From: Allobrachymonas sp.
GTDB taxonomy: Bacteria; Pseudomonadota; Gammaproteobacteria; Burkholderiales; Burkholderiaceae_C
Direction: 5' to 3'
Length of the DNA stretch: 14,796 nt
NCBI GenBank assembly: GCA_017996515.1
Contig: JAGOGU010000020.1
Location: 1-14,796, forward strand
Made by a program: the position numbers and the translations under genes
In this document: positions 6,384-14,338 of the stretch, piece by piece
How positions within the stretch are numbered: the stretch's first letter is position 1
How the letters are laid out: each line of letters opens with the position of its first letter
Notes under the pieces: model-generated
Databases searched by the model: none
Told to the model about the DNA's origin: nothing
What the model saw: the letters and a program-made list of their open reading frames with translations, nothing else

Positions 6384-8066
6384 ATGCAACAAGTCAAACA
6401 GGATCTGCTCGCCGCCTTGGCCGCCGAGCTGGAAAAACTCAGTCCCGGTGCAGGCGAAAAAGCCGCATTCGAAGCTCCCAAACAAGCCCAGCACGGCGAT
6501 TGGGCCACCAATGCCGCCATGCAGCTGGCCAAGCCGCTCAAGCAAAACCCGCGCGCGCTGGGTGAACAGCTCAAGGCCGCACTGGAAGCACAACCCGCCT
6601 ATCAGCAATGGGTGCATGCCATTGAAATTGCAGGCCCCGGCTTTTTGAACATTCGCCTCAAGCCCGAAGCCAAGCAGCAAGTCATCCGCGAAGTGCTGTC
6701 TGCGCAAGAGCAATACGGCATGCAACCTGCCTCTGGACAGAAACTGATGGTGGAATTTGTGTCGGCCAACCCCACCGGCCCTTTGCACGTCGGGCACGGG
6801 CGGCAAGCCGCCTTGGGTGATGCCATTTGCAACCTGCTGACCACGCAGGGCTGGAACGTCACACGCGAGTTTTATTACAACGATGCCGGCGTGCAAATCG
6901 CCACGCTGGCCAACAGTGTGCAACTGCGCGCCAAGGGCTTCAAGCCCGGCGATGCCGAATGGCCCGAAGCCGCCTACAACGGCGACTATATTGCCGACAT
7001 TGCCGCCGATTTTCTGGCGAAAAAAACCGTCAAAGCCGACGACCGCGAATTTGCCGCCAATGGCGATGCGGATGACCTCGACAACATCCGCCAGTTTGCC
7101 GTGGCGTACCTGCGCAACGAGCAAGACAAGGATTTACAGGCATTTCGCCTCAAATTCGACAACTATTACCTTGAAAGCAGCCTGTACACCGATGGCCGCG
7201 TGGAACGCGCCGTACAGCGCCTGATCGACCAGGGCCACACCTACGAACAGGACGGTGCCCTGTGGTTACGCACCACCGATTTTGGCGACGACAAAGACCG
7301 CGTCATGCGCAAAAGCGACGGCACTTACACCTATTTTGTGCCTGACGTGGCCTACCACCAGGCCAAATGGGAACGAGGCTTTACCAAAGCCATCAACATC
7401 CAGGGCACAGACCACCACGGCACCATTGCCCGCGTGCGCGCTGGCCTGCAGGGTTTGGAGGACGGCATCCCCAAAGGCTACCCCGACTATGTGCTGCACA
7501 CCATGGTGCGCGTGGTGAAAGGGGGCGAAGAAGTCAAAATCAGCAAACGTGCAGGCAGCTACGTGACCCTGCGCGACCTGATCGAATGGACCAGCGCCGA
7601 CGCCGTGCGCTTCTTTCTGCTCAGCCGTAAGCCCGATACCGAATACACCTTCGATGTGGATTTGGCCGTACAGAAAAACAACGAAAATCCCGTCTATTAC
7701 GTGCAATATGCCCATGCACGCATCTGCTCGGTGCTGGCACAATGGCAAGAACAAGGCGGTGAACAGGCGCAACTGGCACATGTCGATCTGACAGCACTGG
7801 ATACCCCTGCCGCGCAAACCCTGCTGTTCAAACTGGCGCAGTATCCCGACATGTTGCGTGCCGCAGCCAGCGATTTTGCTCCGCACGATGTAACTTTTTA
7901 CCTGCGCGAGTTGGCAGCGGCTTACCATAGCTACTATGATGCCGAACGCATCCTGGTGGATGATCCCGCCACCAAACTGGCGCGTCTGGCGCTGGTAGCG
8001 GCAACCGCCCAAGTGCTGCGCAACGGCATGGCCCTACTGGGTGTTTGCGCCCCGGAAAAAATGTAA
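6384..8066 (+). CDS. argS: arginyl-tRNA synthetase
   Basis: This cytoplasmic class I aminoacyl-tRNA synthetase charges tRNA-Arg with arginine using ATP, and needs the tRNA for activation. The 560-aa length is normal. The N-terminal Add-1 tRNA-recognition domain covers about 1-100. The catalytic domain has the [12 protein letters not shown] version of the HIGH motif (HVGH at 135-138) and KISKR, the KMSKS equivalent, near 384-388. The C-terminal DALR anticodon-binding domain begins near 440 ([13 protein letters not shown]). The ATG at 6384 fits the start [12 protein letters not shown], common in Burkholderiales. No Shine-Dalgarno is visible, and a TACAAT box lies only 8 nt upstream. A SPOR-domain gene starts 20 nt after the stop, so the two are probably co-transcribed. 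Identification is secure. Confidence 0.98.
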   Translation: MQQVKQDLLAALAAELEKLSPGAGEKAAFEAPKQAQHGDWATNAAMQLAKPLKQNPRALGEQLKAALEAQPAYQQWVHAIEIAGPGFLNIRLKPEAKQQVIREVLSAQEQYGMQPASGQKLMVEFVSANPTGPLHVGHGRQAALGDAICNLLTTQGWNVTREFYYNDAGVQIATLANSVQLRAKGFKPGDAEWPEAAYNGDYIADIAADFLAKKTVKADDREFAANGDADDLDNIRQFAVAYLRNEQDKDLQAFRLKFDNYYLESSLYTDGRVERAVQRLIDQGHTYEQDGALWLRTTDFGDDKDRVMRKSDGTYTYFVPDVAYHQAKWERGFTKAINIQGTDHHGTIARVRAGLQGLEDGIPKGYPDYVLHTMVRVVKGGEEVKISKRAGSYVTLRDLIEWTSADAVRFFLLSRKPDTEYTFDVDLAVQKNNENPVYYVQYAHARICSVLAQWQEQGGEQAQLAHVDLTALDTPAAQTLLFKLAQYPDMLRAAASDFAPHDVTFYLRELAAAYHSYYDAERILVDDPATKLARLALVAATAQVLRNGMALLGVCAPEKM

Positions 8067-8086
8067 TTTGTGCAAAAAAGGTTGGT

Positions 8087-9001
8087 ATGAGTTTCTTTTC
8101 GTCTTTGCATTTGATTCGCTCGCACACGCCAGACACGGCCTGTGCCGCAGACATGGCCGTTGCCCGTTCTCGTGGCGGCAATACAACGCTGCAAGCCCAG
8201 CGCGGTATTGGTCTGGTGGGTTTCATCGTCGGTATCGTGGTCGGCTTGGCGGTAGCCTTGGCGGTTGCCGTGTACATCACCAAAGTACCCACGCCTTTTA
8301 CCGACAAATCAAAAGCCAAAACGGCAGAAGAGCAGGCAGAGGAAGAAGCTCGCCTCAAATCCTGGAACCCCAACGCGCCCCTGGCCAGCAAAACGCCTTC
8401 TGCCAGCGGCCATGTTCAGCCTGCACCGACTGCTCCTCCGCAGGCGACTGCGCCGGTCGCGTCCGACCCGACCGCGCAAGCCCCGGGCACACCGGATGAA
8501 CCTGCCGTGCTGGGCGACCGCGAACAGGAATTGGCGCGCGCCCGCGCCGAAGCCGAAGCCAAGCTCAAAGCCGATATGCGCGCGCAAGAGCTGGCGCGCG
8601 CCAAAGCCAAGGCCGAAGAAGACCGCCGCCGCGAAGAGGCCAATGCTTCCAGCGACCCCATTGCCGCCTTGCTGCAAGAGCGCACCCGCCAACAGCAGGC
8701 CGCAGCCAACACCAACAGCAACACGCCTGCCCCTGCAGCACCCGCCAATACCGGCAGCAGTGAAGCATTCATCTACTACGTGCAGGTGGGCGCATTCCGC
8801 GACCCCAACGGCGCAGACAACCAAAAAGCCCGTTTGACCATGCTGGGCATGAATGCCCGCGTCAATGAGCGGCAACAATCCGGTCGCGCCGTTTATCAGG
8901 TGCGGTTGGGGCCATTCCAGAACAAGAGAGATGCCGATGCGGCGCGTGCGCGTGTGGAAAGCAACGGCATGGAAACCGCCTTGGTACGTGTACAACGCTA
9001 A
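8087..9001 (+). CDS. membrane-anchored SPOR-domain protein (FtsN-like layout)
   Basis: This 304-aa protein has one transmembrane helix at about 41-65, with a short basic cytoplasmic N-terminus. A long Ala/Pro/Glu-rich linker contains a charged helical stretch at 145-185 made of near-repeats of ELARA(R/K)A. The C-terminal SPOR domain covers about 226-304 (YYVQVGAF through the final VQR). SPOR domains bind glycan strands lacking stem peptides at the division septum, so a role in cell division or envelope remodelling is likely. I chose the ATG at 8087 because AAAGG lies 5 nt upstream. The shorter start at 8153 agrees better with the N-termini I recall for related proteins but has no ribosome site. 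It sits between argS and a dsbA-like gene, an order I recall as common in Burkholderiales. Its specific partner is unknown; ftsN is not claimed. Confidence 0.9.
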   Translation: MSFFSSLHLIRSHTPDTACAADMAVARSRGGNTTLQAQRGIGLVGFIVGIVVGLAVALAVAVYITKVPTPFTDKSKAKTAEEQAEEEARLKSWNPNAPLASKTPSASGHVQPAPTAPPQATAPVASDPTAQAPGTPDEPAVLGDREQELARARAEAEAKLKADMRAQELARAKAKAEEDRRREEANASSDPIAALLQERTRQQQAAANTNSNTPAPAAPANTGSSEAFIYYVQVGAFRDPNGADNQKARLTMLGMNARVNERQQSGRAVYQVRLGPFQNKRDADAARARVESNGMETALVRVQR

Positions 9002-9020
9002 TCAACAGAAAGACGACTCC

Positions 9021-9758
9021 ATGAACAACAAGCTATCGACCATGAACCGCCGCGATTTTGCTCGCCTGCTGACCATCGGCTCTGGTACCGCCCTGCTTGG
9101 TGGCTTGGCAGCCTGCTCGAAAGAGACGCCTGCTACGACATCCACTCCTGCGGCAGCCCCTGCAACCGGCTCTGCGCCAGCTGCTGAGCCCATTGCGGGC
9201 ATCGACTACAAAGTGCTGCAAAAGCCCATCGCGGCAGAAGCGCCTGCGGGCAAGGCCCTCATGATTGAGTTTTTTGGTTATTGGTGCCCGCACTGCGCCA
9301 ACTTGGCACCTACGGTGGAAGCATGGCGCAAGCAGGCTCCTGCCGAAATCCATTTCGAGATGATGCCTGTCAATTTCGGCACCCCCGCTCATGAAGCCCT
9401 GCAACGACTGTATTTTGCACTGCGCGACACCAACAAGCTCGAGGTCATGCATCTGAAAGTGTTTCAGGCCATCCATCGCGACAAAGTGAATCTGTCTTCG
9501 GATACGGCCGTTCTCGGTTGGGCCAGTGCACAACCCGAGTTGAAGGATAGCAATTTCGCACAAGCCTACAACGGCTTCAACATGGCTGCCGAAGTTACCC
9601 GCGCCAATCAACTGGTAAACGCCTACGAAATTGACGGCGTGCCTTCTTTCGGCGTGGCAGGCAAATACTTCTGCAACGGCACCATGGCCAAGAGCCTGGA
9701 TCGCGCCTTGCAGATTGCCGAATCGCTGGCCGTGAAAGAGGCTAAAAGCAAAGGCTGA
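9021..9758 (+). CDS. DsbA-like thiol:disulfide oxidoreductase, probable Tat lipoprotein
   Basis: This 245-aa protein has a thioredoxin fold with a helical insertion. Its active site is FGYWCPHC (Cys89, Cys92), the CPHC of DsbA, and its cis-proline motif is GVPS (Pro208). It should oxidise cysteines of exported proteins. The N-terminus is unusual: NRRDFARLL (residues 9-17) resembles a twin-arginine signal and is followed by GGLAAC, a lipobox with Cys32. A Thr/Pro/Ala-rich spacer (35-58) follows, as in membrane-tethered lipoproteins. An extra Cys is at 218. The start at 9021 has only a weak purine stretch upstream; an in-frame ATG at 9042 would still keep both signals. It lies 19 nt after the SPOR gene, and a strong terminator follows, so it ends the argS group. 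dsbA fits as a family name; lipid attachment is inferred. Confidence 0.93.
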   Translation: MNNKLSTMNRRDFARLLTIGSGTALLGGLAACSKETPATTSTPAAAPATGSAPAAEPIAGIDYKVLQKPIAAEAPAGKALMIEFFGYWCPHCANLAPTVEAWRKQAPAEIHFEMMPVNFGTPAHEALQRLYFALRDTNKLEVMHLKVFQAIHRDKVNLSSDTAVLGWASAQPELKDSNFAQAYNGFNMAAEVTRANQLVNAYEIDGVPSFGVAGKYFCNGTMAKSLDRALQIAESLAVKEAKSKG

Positions 9759-9782
9759 TCGCTCGCGATCTTCCTGAGCGCA

Positions 9783-9820
9783 CCCTGCCCTTTCTTCTGA
9801 TCGGGCGGGGTTTGTTGTTT
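9783..9820 (+). terminator. intrinsic terminator after the dsbA-like gene
   Basis: CCCTGCCC (9783-9790) pairs with GGGCGGGG (9803-9810), with one G-U pair and a 12-nt loop. TTTGTTGTTT follows. It closes the argS - SPOR - dsbA group. Confidence 0.85.
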
Positions 9821-9833
9821 ATGGCGTAACCTC

Positions 9834-9900
9834 ATGCCTAGGTCAGTACAGGCATTGGCTGCTTCTTGTTGCCTCATCAAGCAGGCAGTCCGCCGAGGCA
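9834..9900. repeat. cluster of TGCCT / AGGCA inverted motifs
   Basis: Two TGCCT copies (9835-9839, 9870-9874) and three AGGCA copies (9850-9854, 9883-9887, 9896-9900) allow alternative hairpins. ATGCCT with AGGCAT (9834-9839 with 9850-9855) and TGCCTC with GAGGCA (9870-9875 with 9895-9900) are the longest pairings. No T-run follows. It lies after the dsbA terminator and upstream of the lptA promoter candidate. Confidence 0.3.
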
Positions 9901-9989
9901 CATGCTCCATGACTCCTCTTTTCTTGTGAAAATGCATAAAAACGCACAGCTTGCTTGGCTGTTTCAAGCGTTGGCCGGTACGCTCTGCA

Positions 9990-10021
9990 TACAATATTCC
10001 TATCCGTTCACCCAGCCGGAG
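9990..10021 (+). promoter_or_regulatory. lptA -10 candidate and ribosome binding site
   Basis: TACAAT (9990-9995, 5 of 6 to the -10) lies 37 nt before the lptA ATG. A TTG about 15 nt upstream is the only -35-like element, so the match is weak. GGAG (10018-10021) lies 11 nt before the ATG at 10033 and supports that start. Confidence 0.35.
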
Positions 10022-10032
10022 TCGTGGTTTTC

Positions 10033-10665
10033 ATGAACAAACGTTTTCTTGTCTTTTTGAGCACATCAATTTTTTTGGGCATGGCTCCGGCCCATGCCGA
10101 GTTGGCCGATCGCACCAAACCCATGCACATTGAGGCAGATTCAATGCGATACGACGACATCGGCAAAATCACCAATGCCACAGGCCGCGTGATTGCCACA
10201 AAAGGCACGCTGCTTTTGCGCGCCGATGCGGTAGAGGTTCGCCAAGACGAGCAAGGCCACAACTTCATGGTGGCAACCGCCAGCACGGGTCAGCAAGTCT
10301 TCATGCGGCAAAAGCGCGAAGGGCTCAACGAGTTTTACGAAGGGCAAGCCAATCGGGCCGAACGCAACGAAAAAACCATGGTCACTACCCTGATTGGCAA
10401 AGCCACGTTGCGCCGCATGGTGGGCGACAAAATGGCCGACGAGGTGCAAGGCGACACCATCGTCTACAACGAAGCGACCGAGGTTTATAACGTCACCGGC
10501 GGCGCAAAAGGAAGCACACCGCCCAGCGGCGTGCCCTCTGGCCGGGTGCGAGCCACCATCGCGCCGCGCACGCCTGCAGCGGCCCCGGCGGCATCAACTC
10601 CCGCCAATGCAACGCCTTTGCAGCCCAGCCCGCAAATCGGGGGCAGTGTCGGGGGCGGACAATGA
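10033..10665 (+). CDS. lptA: LPS transport periplasmic bridge protein LptA
   Basis: This 210-aa periplasmic protein belongs to the OstA/LptA jelly-roll family. Such proteins stack head to tail to carry lipopolysaccharide from the LptBFGC complex in the inner membrane to LptDE in the outer membrane. A signal peptide (1-22, cleavage after AHA) is followed by [14 protein letters not shown], the typical start of the OstA fold. Beta-rich repeats run to about 155 and include GNA-like turns. The last 55 residues are rich in Pro, Ala, Thr and Gly and are probably disordered; they make the protein longer than E. coli LptA. The ATG at 10033 gives the signal peptide; further upstream codons would add a leader without it. 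lptB overlaps the stop by 4 bp. No lptC or kdsC gene lies upstream, where many Proteobacteria have them. Confidence 0.95.
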   Translation: MNKRFLVFLSTSIFLGMAPAHAELADRTKPMHIEADSMRYDDIGKITNATGRVIATKGTLLLRADAVEVRQDEQGHNFMVATASTGQQVFMRQKREGLNEFYEGQANRAERNEKTMVTTLIGKATLRRMVGDKMADEVQGDTIVYNEATEVYNVTGGAKGSTPPSGVPSGRVRATIAPRTPAAAPAASTPANATPLQPSPQIGGSVGGGQ

Positions 10666-11489
10666 CGGAAAACGCCAACAATACGATTACACCCACTGCG
10701 GCTAACACAGCACCAGAAACTGCCGCGCCTGCTGCCGCTTCCATGGTGGCCAGCGAACTGGTGGCCAGCCATCTGGAAAAATCCTACGGCAAGCGCAAAG
10801 TCGTGCACGATGTGTCGCTCACCCTGCGCAATGGGGAAGTGGTGGGGCTGCTCGGGCCCAACGGCGCGGGCAAAACCACCTCTTTCTACATGATTGTGGG
10901 GCTACTGCGCGCCGATGGCGGCACCATCACCATTGACGGGCAACGTGTCGAAGACATGCCCATTCATCTGCGCTCGCGCATGGGGTTGAGCTATCTGCCG
11001 CAAGAAGCGTCGATCTTTCGCAAGCTCAATGTGTCGGAAAACATCCAGGCCGTGCTGGAACTGCAACTCGATGCGCACGGCAAGCCCCTTACGGCCAACG
11101 CCATTCAGGAGCGTTTGCAGCAACTGCTGCAAGACCTACACATCACCCACTTGCACGACACGCCCGCGCTGGCGCTGTCAGGCGGCGAGCGCCGCCGCGT
11201 GGAAATTGCGCGCGCATTGGCCACCCAGCCCCGGTTCATCTTGCTGGACGAGCCTTTTGCCGGTATTGACCCCATCGCCGTGATCGAGATCCAGCGCATC
11301 ATCGGCTTCCTCAAGCAGCGCGGCATTGGCGTGCTGATTACCGACCACAACGTGCGCGAAACGCTGGGCATTTGCGACCACGCCTACATCATCAGCGATG
11401 GCCGTGTGCTGGCGGCAGGATCGCCGCAAGAAATTGTCGCCAACACCGACGTGCGGCGCGTTTATCTGGGCGAGCATTTCCGCATGTAA
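10662..11489 (+). CDS. lptB: LPS export ABC transporter ATP-binding protein LptB
   Basis: This cytoplasmic ATPase of the LptB2FG transporter powers LPS extraction from the inner membrane. The protein has 275 aa. Walker A is GPNGAGKTT (65-73), the Q-loop is LPQEASIF (Gln114), the signature is LSGGE (172-176), Walker B is FILLDE (192-197) and the H-loop His is 229 in TDHN. The C-terminus [12 protein letters not shown] is typical of LptB. Compared with E. coli LptB there is an N-terminal extension of about 30 residues rich in Ala, Thr and Pro. An in-frame ATG at 10743 would remove most of it. I keep 10662 because its ATG overlaps the lptA stop (ATGA), which implies translational coupling. rpoN follows 15 nt after the stop. 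Confidence 0.97.
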   Translation: MTENANNTITPTAANTAPETAAPAAASMVASELVASHLEKSYGKRKVVHDVSLTLRNGEVVGLLGPNGAGKTTSFYMIVGLLRADGGTITIDGQRVEDMPIHLRSRMGLSYLPQEASIFRKLNVSENIQAVLELQLDAHGKPLTANAIQERLQQLLQDLHITHLHDTPALALSGGERRRVEIARALATQPRFILLDEPFAGIDPIAVIEIQRIIGFLKQRGIGVLITDHNVRETLGICDHAYIISDGRVLAAGSPQEIVANTDVRRVYLGEHFRM

Positions 11490-11504
11490 AGGACACAGCA
11501 ACAC

Positions 11505-13130
11505 ATGCAACCGGGCCTTCAGCTACGCACCGCAACCAGTCTGTCGCTTGCGCCGCAATTGCAGCAGGCGATTCGGCTGTTGCAGCTCTCCAGTCTGGAG
11601 CTGCAACAAGAGTTGCAGCAAATGCTGATCGACAATCCCTTTCTGGAGCAGATGGACGACGATGCCTATGAGTCCGCCTCAACGGCAGAAGATACGTTGC
11701 CCAAGCCAACCGCTGATGAAGACAGCACCGAAGAAGACGGCCTGCCCGACAGCTTCGCCCTGCTTTCCGACGAAAACAACGGCGTGGCCGTGGTGCACGA
11801 ACACGCCGACAATTGGAGCGAAACCGCAGACCAGGGCAATGTATCGGCCAGCGACAGCGACTCACCTGAACCCGCTCTTGACGACGCGACCGATCTGTCA
11901 CTGGAAGCCCCTTGGGGCGAAGGCACGGCGGATGATGCGGGTGATGCCGCACAGGCGGATTGCCTACCCCAAACCCTGTACGACCACTTGCACCAGCAAG
12001 CCTTGGCCTTGCGTTTGAACGAAACCGATCAGGCCGCGCTGTATTGCCTGATCGAATCGCTCAACGAAGACGGCTACCTCGAAGACTCGCTGGCCGAAGT
12101 GGCGCAATCGCTACTGGCACAGCAAGCCCCCGCCTCGCCAGAAGAAGCGGAAGAACTTTTTTCCGAAGCCCTGCACCACCTGACCGTGGCGCTGCGCCTG
12201 CTGCGCACCCTGGATCCGCCGGGCCTGGGCGCGCGCGATTTGGGCGAATGCCTGCGCCTGCAATTGCAGGCCTTGCCCATTGCCGATGACGCCATCCAGC
12301 AGCTGCTGGCGCGCGAAGTGGCGCTGGAACTGTGCCAGCAACCGCTGGAATATCTGGCACGCCGCGACGTGCGCCAACTGCAAAAGTTCACCCCTTTTTC
12401 GGCCACGCAAATCAAGGCGGGCATGCAGCTCATCAGCTCGCTGGAGCCCAAGCCTGGCCGGCGTTTTGCGCAAACCGAGCGCAACATCATCGTGCCCGAT
12501 GTGCTGGTAACTGTGGCGCAGTCTTCCAAAAAAAATCAGCCCGTCTGGCATGTAGAGATCAACCCGGCGGTATTGCCCAAAGTGCGCGTGCACACCCTGT
12601 ACGCATCGGCTCTGCGCCAGCATCAGGGCGAAGGCACGGCCCCTCTCAATCAGCGCCTGCAAGAGGCGCGCTGGATGGTCAAAAACCTGCAACAACGCTT
12701 TGACACCATCTTGCGCGTGGCACAAACCATCGTGCTGCTGCAACATGATTTTTTTGCCAAGGGCCCGCAGGCCATGCAACCTCTGGCGTTGCGCGAAGTG
12801 GCACAAGCGCTGGAGTTGCACGAATCCACCATCAGCCGCGTGACCAACGGCAAATTCATGGCCACCCCTTGGGGCACGTTTGAGCTCAAGTATTTCTTCA
12901 GCTCCACCTTGCAAGGCAAAGACGGACAAACCACCAGCGGCGCAGCAGTGCGCGCCCTGCTGCAACAGCTGATCGCCGACGAATCGCCCGCACAACCGCT
13001 CAGCGACAACAGACTGTGCGAGCTGCTGCAGGAACAGGGCATTCAGTGTGCCAGACGCACCGTGGCCAAATACCGCGAGGCCCTGCGCATTCCACCTGCC
13101 CATTTGCGCCGCACCTTGCAGGAAACATGA
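11505..13130 (+). CDS. rpoN: RNA polymerase sigma-54 factor
   Basis: This alternative sigma factor recognises -24/-12 promoters and needs AAA+ activators. The protein has 541 aa. Region I (1-48) is Gln/Leu-rich, as needed for activator response. Region II (about 49-155) is long and strongly acidic. The core-binding domain follows from about 155. The DNA-binding part has a helix-turn-helix (LREVAQALELHESTISRVTNGK) and the RpoN box ARRTVAKYRE (516-525), identical to the consensus. It is longer than the roughly 480 aa typical of the family because of region II. AAAGGA, 11 nt before the ATG, is the ribosome site and overlaps the lptB stop, so it is co-transcribed with lptAB. The lptB-rpoN order is widely conserved. 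The usual downstream hpf and ptsN genes are absent here; hslO follows instead. Confidence 0.97.
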   Translation: MQPGLQLRTATSLSLAPQLQQAIRLLQLSSLELQQELQQMLIDNPFLEQMDDDAYESASTAEDTLPKPTADEDSTEEDGLPDSFALLSDENNGVAVVHEHADNWSETADQGNVSASDSDSPEPALDDATDLSLEAPWGEGTADDAGDAAQADCLPQTLYDHLHQQALALRLNETDQAALYCLIESLNEDGYLEDSLAEVAQSLLAQQAPASPEEAEELFSEALHHLTVALRLLRTLDPPGLGARDLGECLRLQLQALPIADDAIQQLLAREVALELCQQPLEYLARRDVRQLQKFTPFSATQIKAGMQLISSLEPKPGRRFAQTERNIIVPDVLVTVAQSSKKNQPVWHVEINPAVLPKVRVHTLYASALRQHQGEGTAPLNQRLQEARWMVKNLQQRFDTILRVAQTIVLLQHDFFAKGPQAMQPLALREVAQALELHESTISRVTNGKFMATPWGTFELKYFFSSTLQGKDGQTTSGAAVRALLQQLIADESPAQPLSDNRLCELLQEQGIQCARRTVAKYREALRIPPAHLRRTLQET

Positions 13131-13252
13131 GCGGCAGCGTAAAGCGGCAAGCTGCAGCAGCACACCGCGCCGCCTTGCCCTTGATCTGCCACCTTGCAAT
13201 CCCGCCAATCGCCCTTATCTGCTCATCCTTGATCCGATCATTCTGTTCATAG
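13127..13252 (+). CDS. possible 41-aa ORF overlapping the rpoN stop
   Basis: An ATG overlaps the rpoN stop codon as ATGA and opens 41 codons to a TAG. The predicted peptide is basic at the N-terminus, then hydrophobic with four Cys near the end (PLICHLAIPPIALICS core). The ATGA overlap would allow coupled translation. The peptide resembles nothing I recognise, and the reading frame also stays open upstream inside rpoN, so chance is a fair explanation. Confidence 0.15.
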   Translation: MSGSVKRQAAAAHRAALPLICHLAIPPIALICSSLIRSFCS

Positions 13253-13253
13253 C

Positions 13254-13277
13254 CGGGCTAACGCCCGCTTTTCTTCG
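13254..13277 (+). terminator. probable weak terminator between rpoN and hslO
   Basis: CGGGC (13254-13258) pairs with GCCCG (13263-13267) over a TAAC loop. TTTTCTTC follows. The 5-bp stem is short but GC-rich. It would separate rpoN from hslO, although it also lies only 16 nt upstream of the hslO start. Confidence 0.4.
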
Positions 13278-13292
13278 CTCTCTCATCCAGCC

Positions 13293-14273
13293 ATGTCTCA
13301 GATTCAGAAATTTCTTTTCGATGGACTGCCCGTTCGGGGCGTCATCGTTCGCTTGACCGACGCCTGGCAGGAAGTGCTCAAACGCCGCGCCAACAATCCG
13401 GAAAGCGGCGCATACCCAACCCCCGTGCGCACCATGCTGGGCGAGATGGTTGCCGGCTCTGTTTTGCTGCAATCGTCCATCCGCTTCAACGGCGCCCTGG
13501 TTTTGCAGATGCAGGGCGATGGCCCCGTGAAAATGGCCGTGGCCGAAGTGCTGCCCAATCTGGGGCTGCGTGCAACCGCAAGCATGGTGGGCGAGATGGC
13601 ACCCGATGCCGGCTTGGCTGAACTGGTCAATGCGCATGGCAAAGGCCGCTGCGCCATTACGCTGGATCCGCTGGATCGCCAGGCCGGCCAGCAACCCTAT
13701 CAAGGCATTGTGCCCCTGGCGGATGCGGACGGCCAGCCTCTTTCCAATGTGGCACACGCGCTCGAAAACTACATGTGCAGCAGCGAACAGTTGGAAACCA
13801 CCCTGCTGCTGGCCGCCAACGAGCACGTAGCAACCGGCCTGCTGCTGCAACGCCTGCCGATGGAGGGCGCTGGCAATCTGGCCGGCACGGCCGCGGCAGA
13901 TATGGCCAACGATGAAGAATCGCACTTTCAGCGTCTAGCGGTTTTGGCGCAAAGCCTTACTCGCCAGGAACTGCTGGAACTGGATATCGACACCATTTTG
14001 CACCGCCTGTTCTGGAACGAGCAGATTCTGCGCTTCGCGCCAGACAGCAGTGACCCGGTTCCGCATTTTCATTGCAATTGCAGCGCCGAGCGCGTGGCAA
14101 ATATGCTGCGCAGCCTGGGGCAGGAAGAAGTTGAAAGCATTTTGGCCGAGCAAGGCTTTGTGCATGTGGACTGCAATTTCTGCGGCCAGCCTTATCGCTT
14201 CGATCCGGTTGAAACCATGCAGATTTTCACCCCGGCCGTTCAACAACCCCCAACCAGCCAGCAAGCGCAATAA
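13293..14273 (+). CDS. hslO: redox-regulated chaperone Hsp33
   Basis: This 326-aa cytoplasmic holdase is switched on by oxidation. In reduced cells four cysteines bind zinc; oxidants form disulfides, release zinc and unfold the linker to expose the substrate site. The zinc ligands are visible as HCNC (Cys261, Cys263) and CNFC (Cys294, Cys297). The N-terminal domain covers about 1-190, with the start QKFLFDGLPVRG and a conserved EMVAGSVLLQSSIRFNG core. The length is slightly above E. coli Hsp33 (about 290 aa) because of a Gln/Pro-rich tail. The ATG at 13293 has no clear Shine-Dalgarno, but the start MSQIQKFLFD fits the family. A strong terminator follows. Confidence 0.97.
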   Translation: MSQIQKFLFDGLPVRGVIVRLTDAWQEVLKRRANNPESGAYPTPVRTMLGEMVAGSVLLQSSIRFNGALVLQMQGDGPVKMAVAEVLPNLGLRATASMVGEMAPDAGLAELVNAHGKGRCAITLDPLDRQAGQQPYQGIVPLADADGQPLSNVAHALENYMCSSEQLETTLLLAANEHVATGLLLQRLPMEGAGNLAGTAAADMANDEESHFQRLAVLAQSLTRQELLELDIDTILHRLFWNEQILRFAPDSSDPVPHFHCNCSAERVANMLRSLGQEEVESILAEQGFVHVDCNFCGQPYRFDPVETMQIFTPAVQQPPTSQQAQ

Positions 14274-14312
14274 AAATCCCCATCAACGCGGGGCCGCCCA
14301 CGCCCGCACCCC

Positions 14313-14338
14313 AAAGCGCCTGCACGGGCGCTTTTTTT
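14313..14338 (+). terminator. intrinsic terminator of hslO
   Basis: AAAGCGCC (14313-14320) pairs with GGCGCTTT (14327-14334) over a 6-nt loop and runs into seven T (14332-14338). The T-run overlaps the stop codon of the convergent response-regulator gene. It is T-rich only on the plus side, so it mainly serves hslO. Confidence 0.9.

Noticed and set aside
7266..8012. 248-codon open frame on the minus strand
   Set aside because: It is antisense to the C-terminal half of argS and rich in Gly, Val, His and Gln with no recognisable motif.
8520..8640. Near-repeat DNA in the SPOR gene
   Set aside because: The repetition encodes the charged helical linker (ELARA units) and has no boundaries suggesting a mobile or regulatory repeat.
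12111..13208. 365-codon open frame on the minus strand
   Set aside because: It lies wholly antisense to rpoN, which has clear family motifs. Its Gln/Arg/His/Leu-rich composition is what the reverse strand of GC-rich codons gives.
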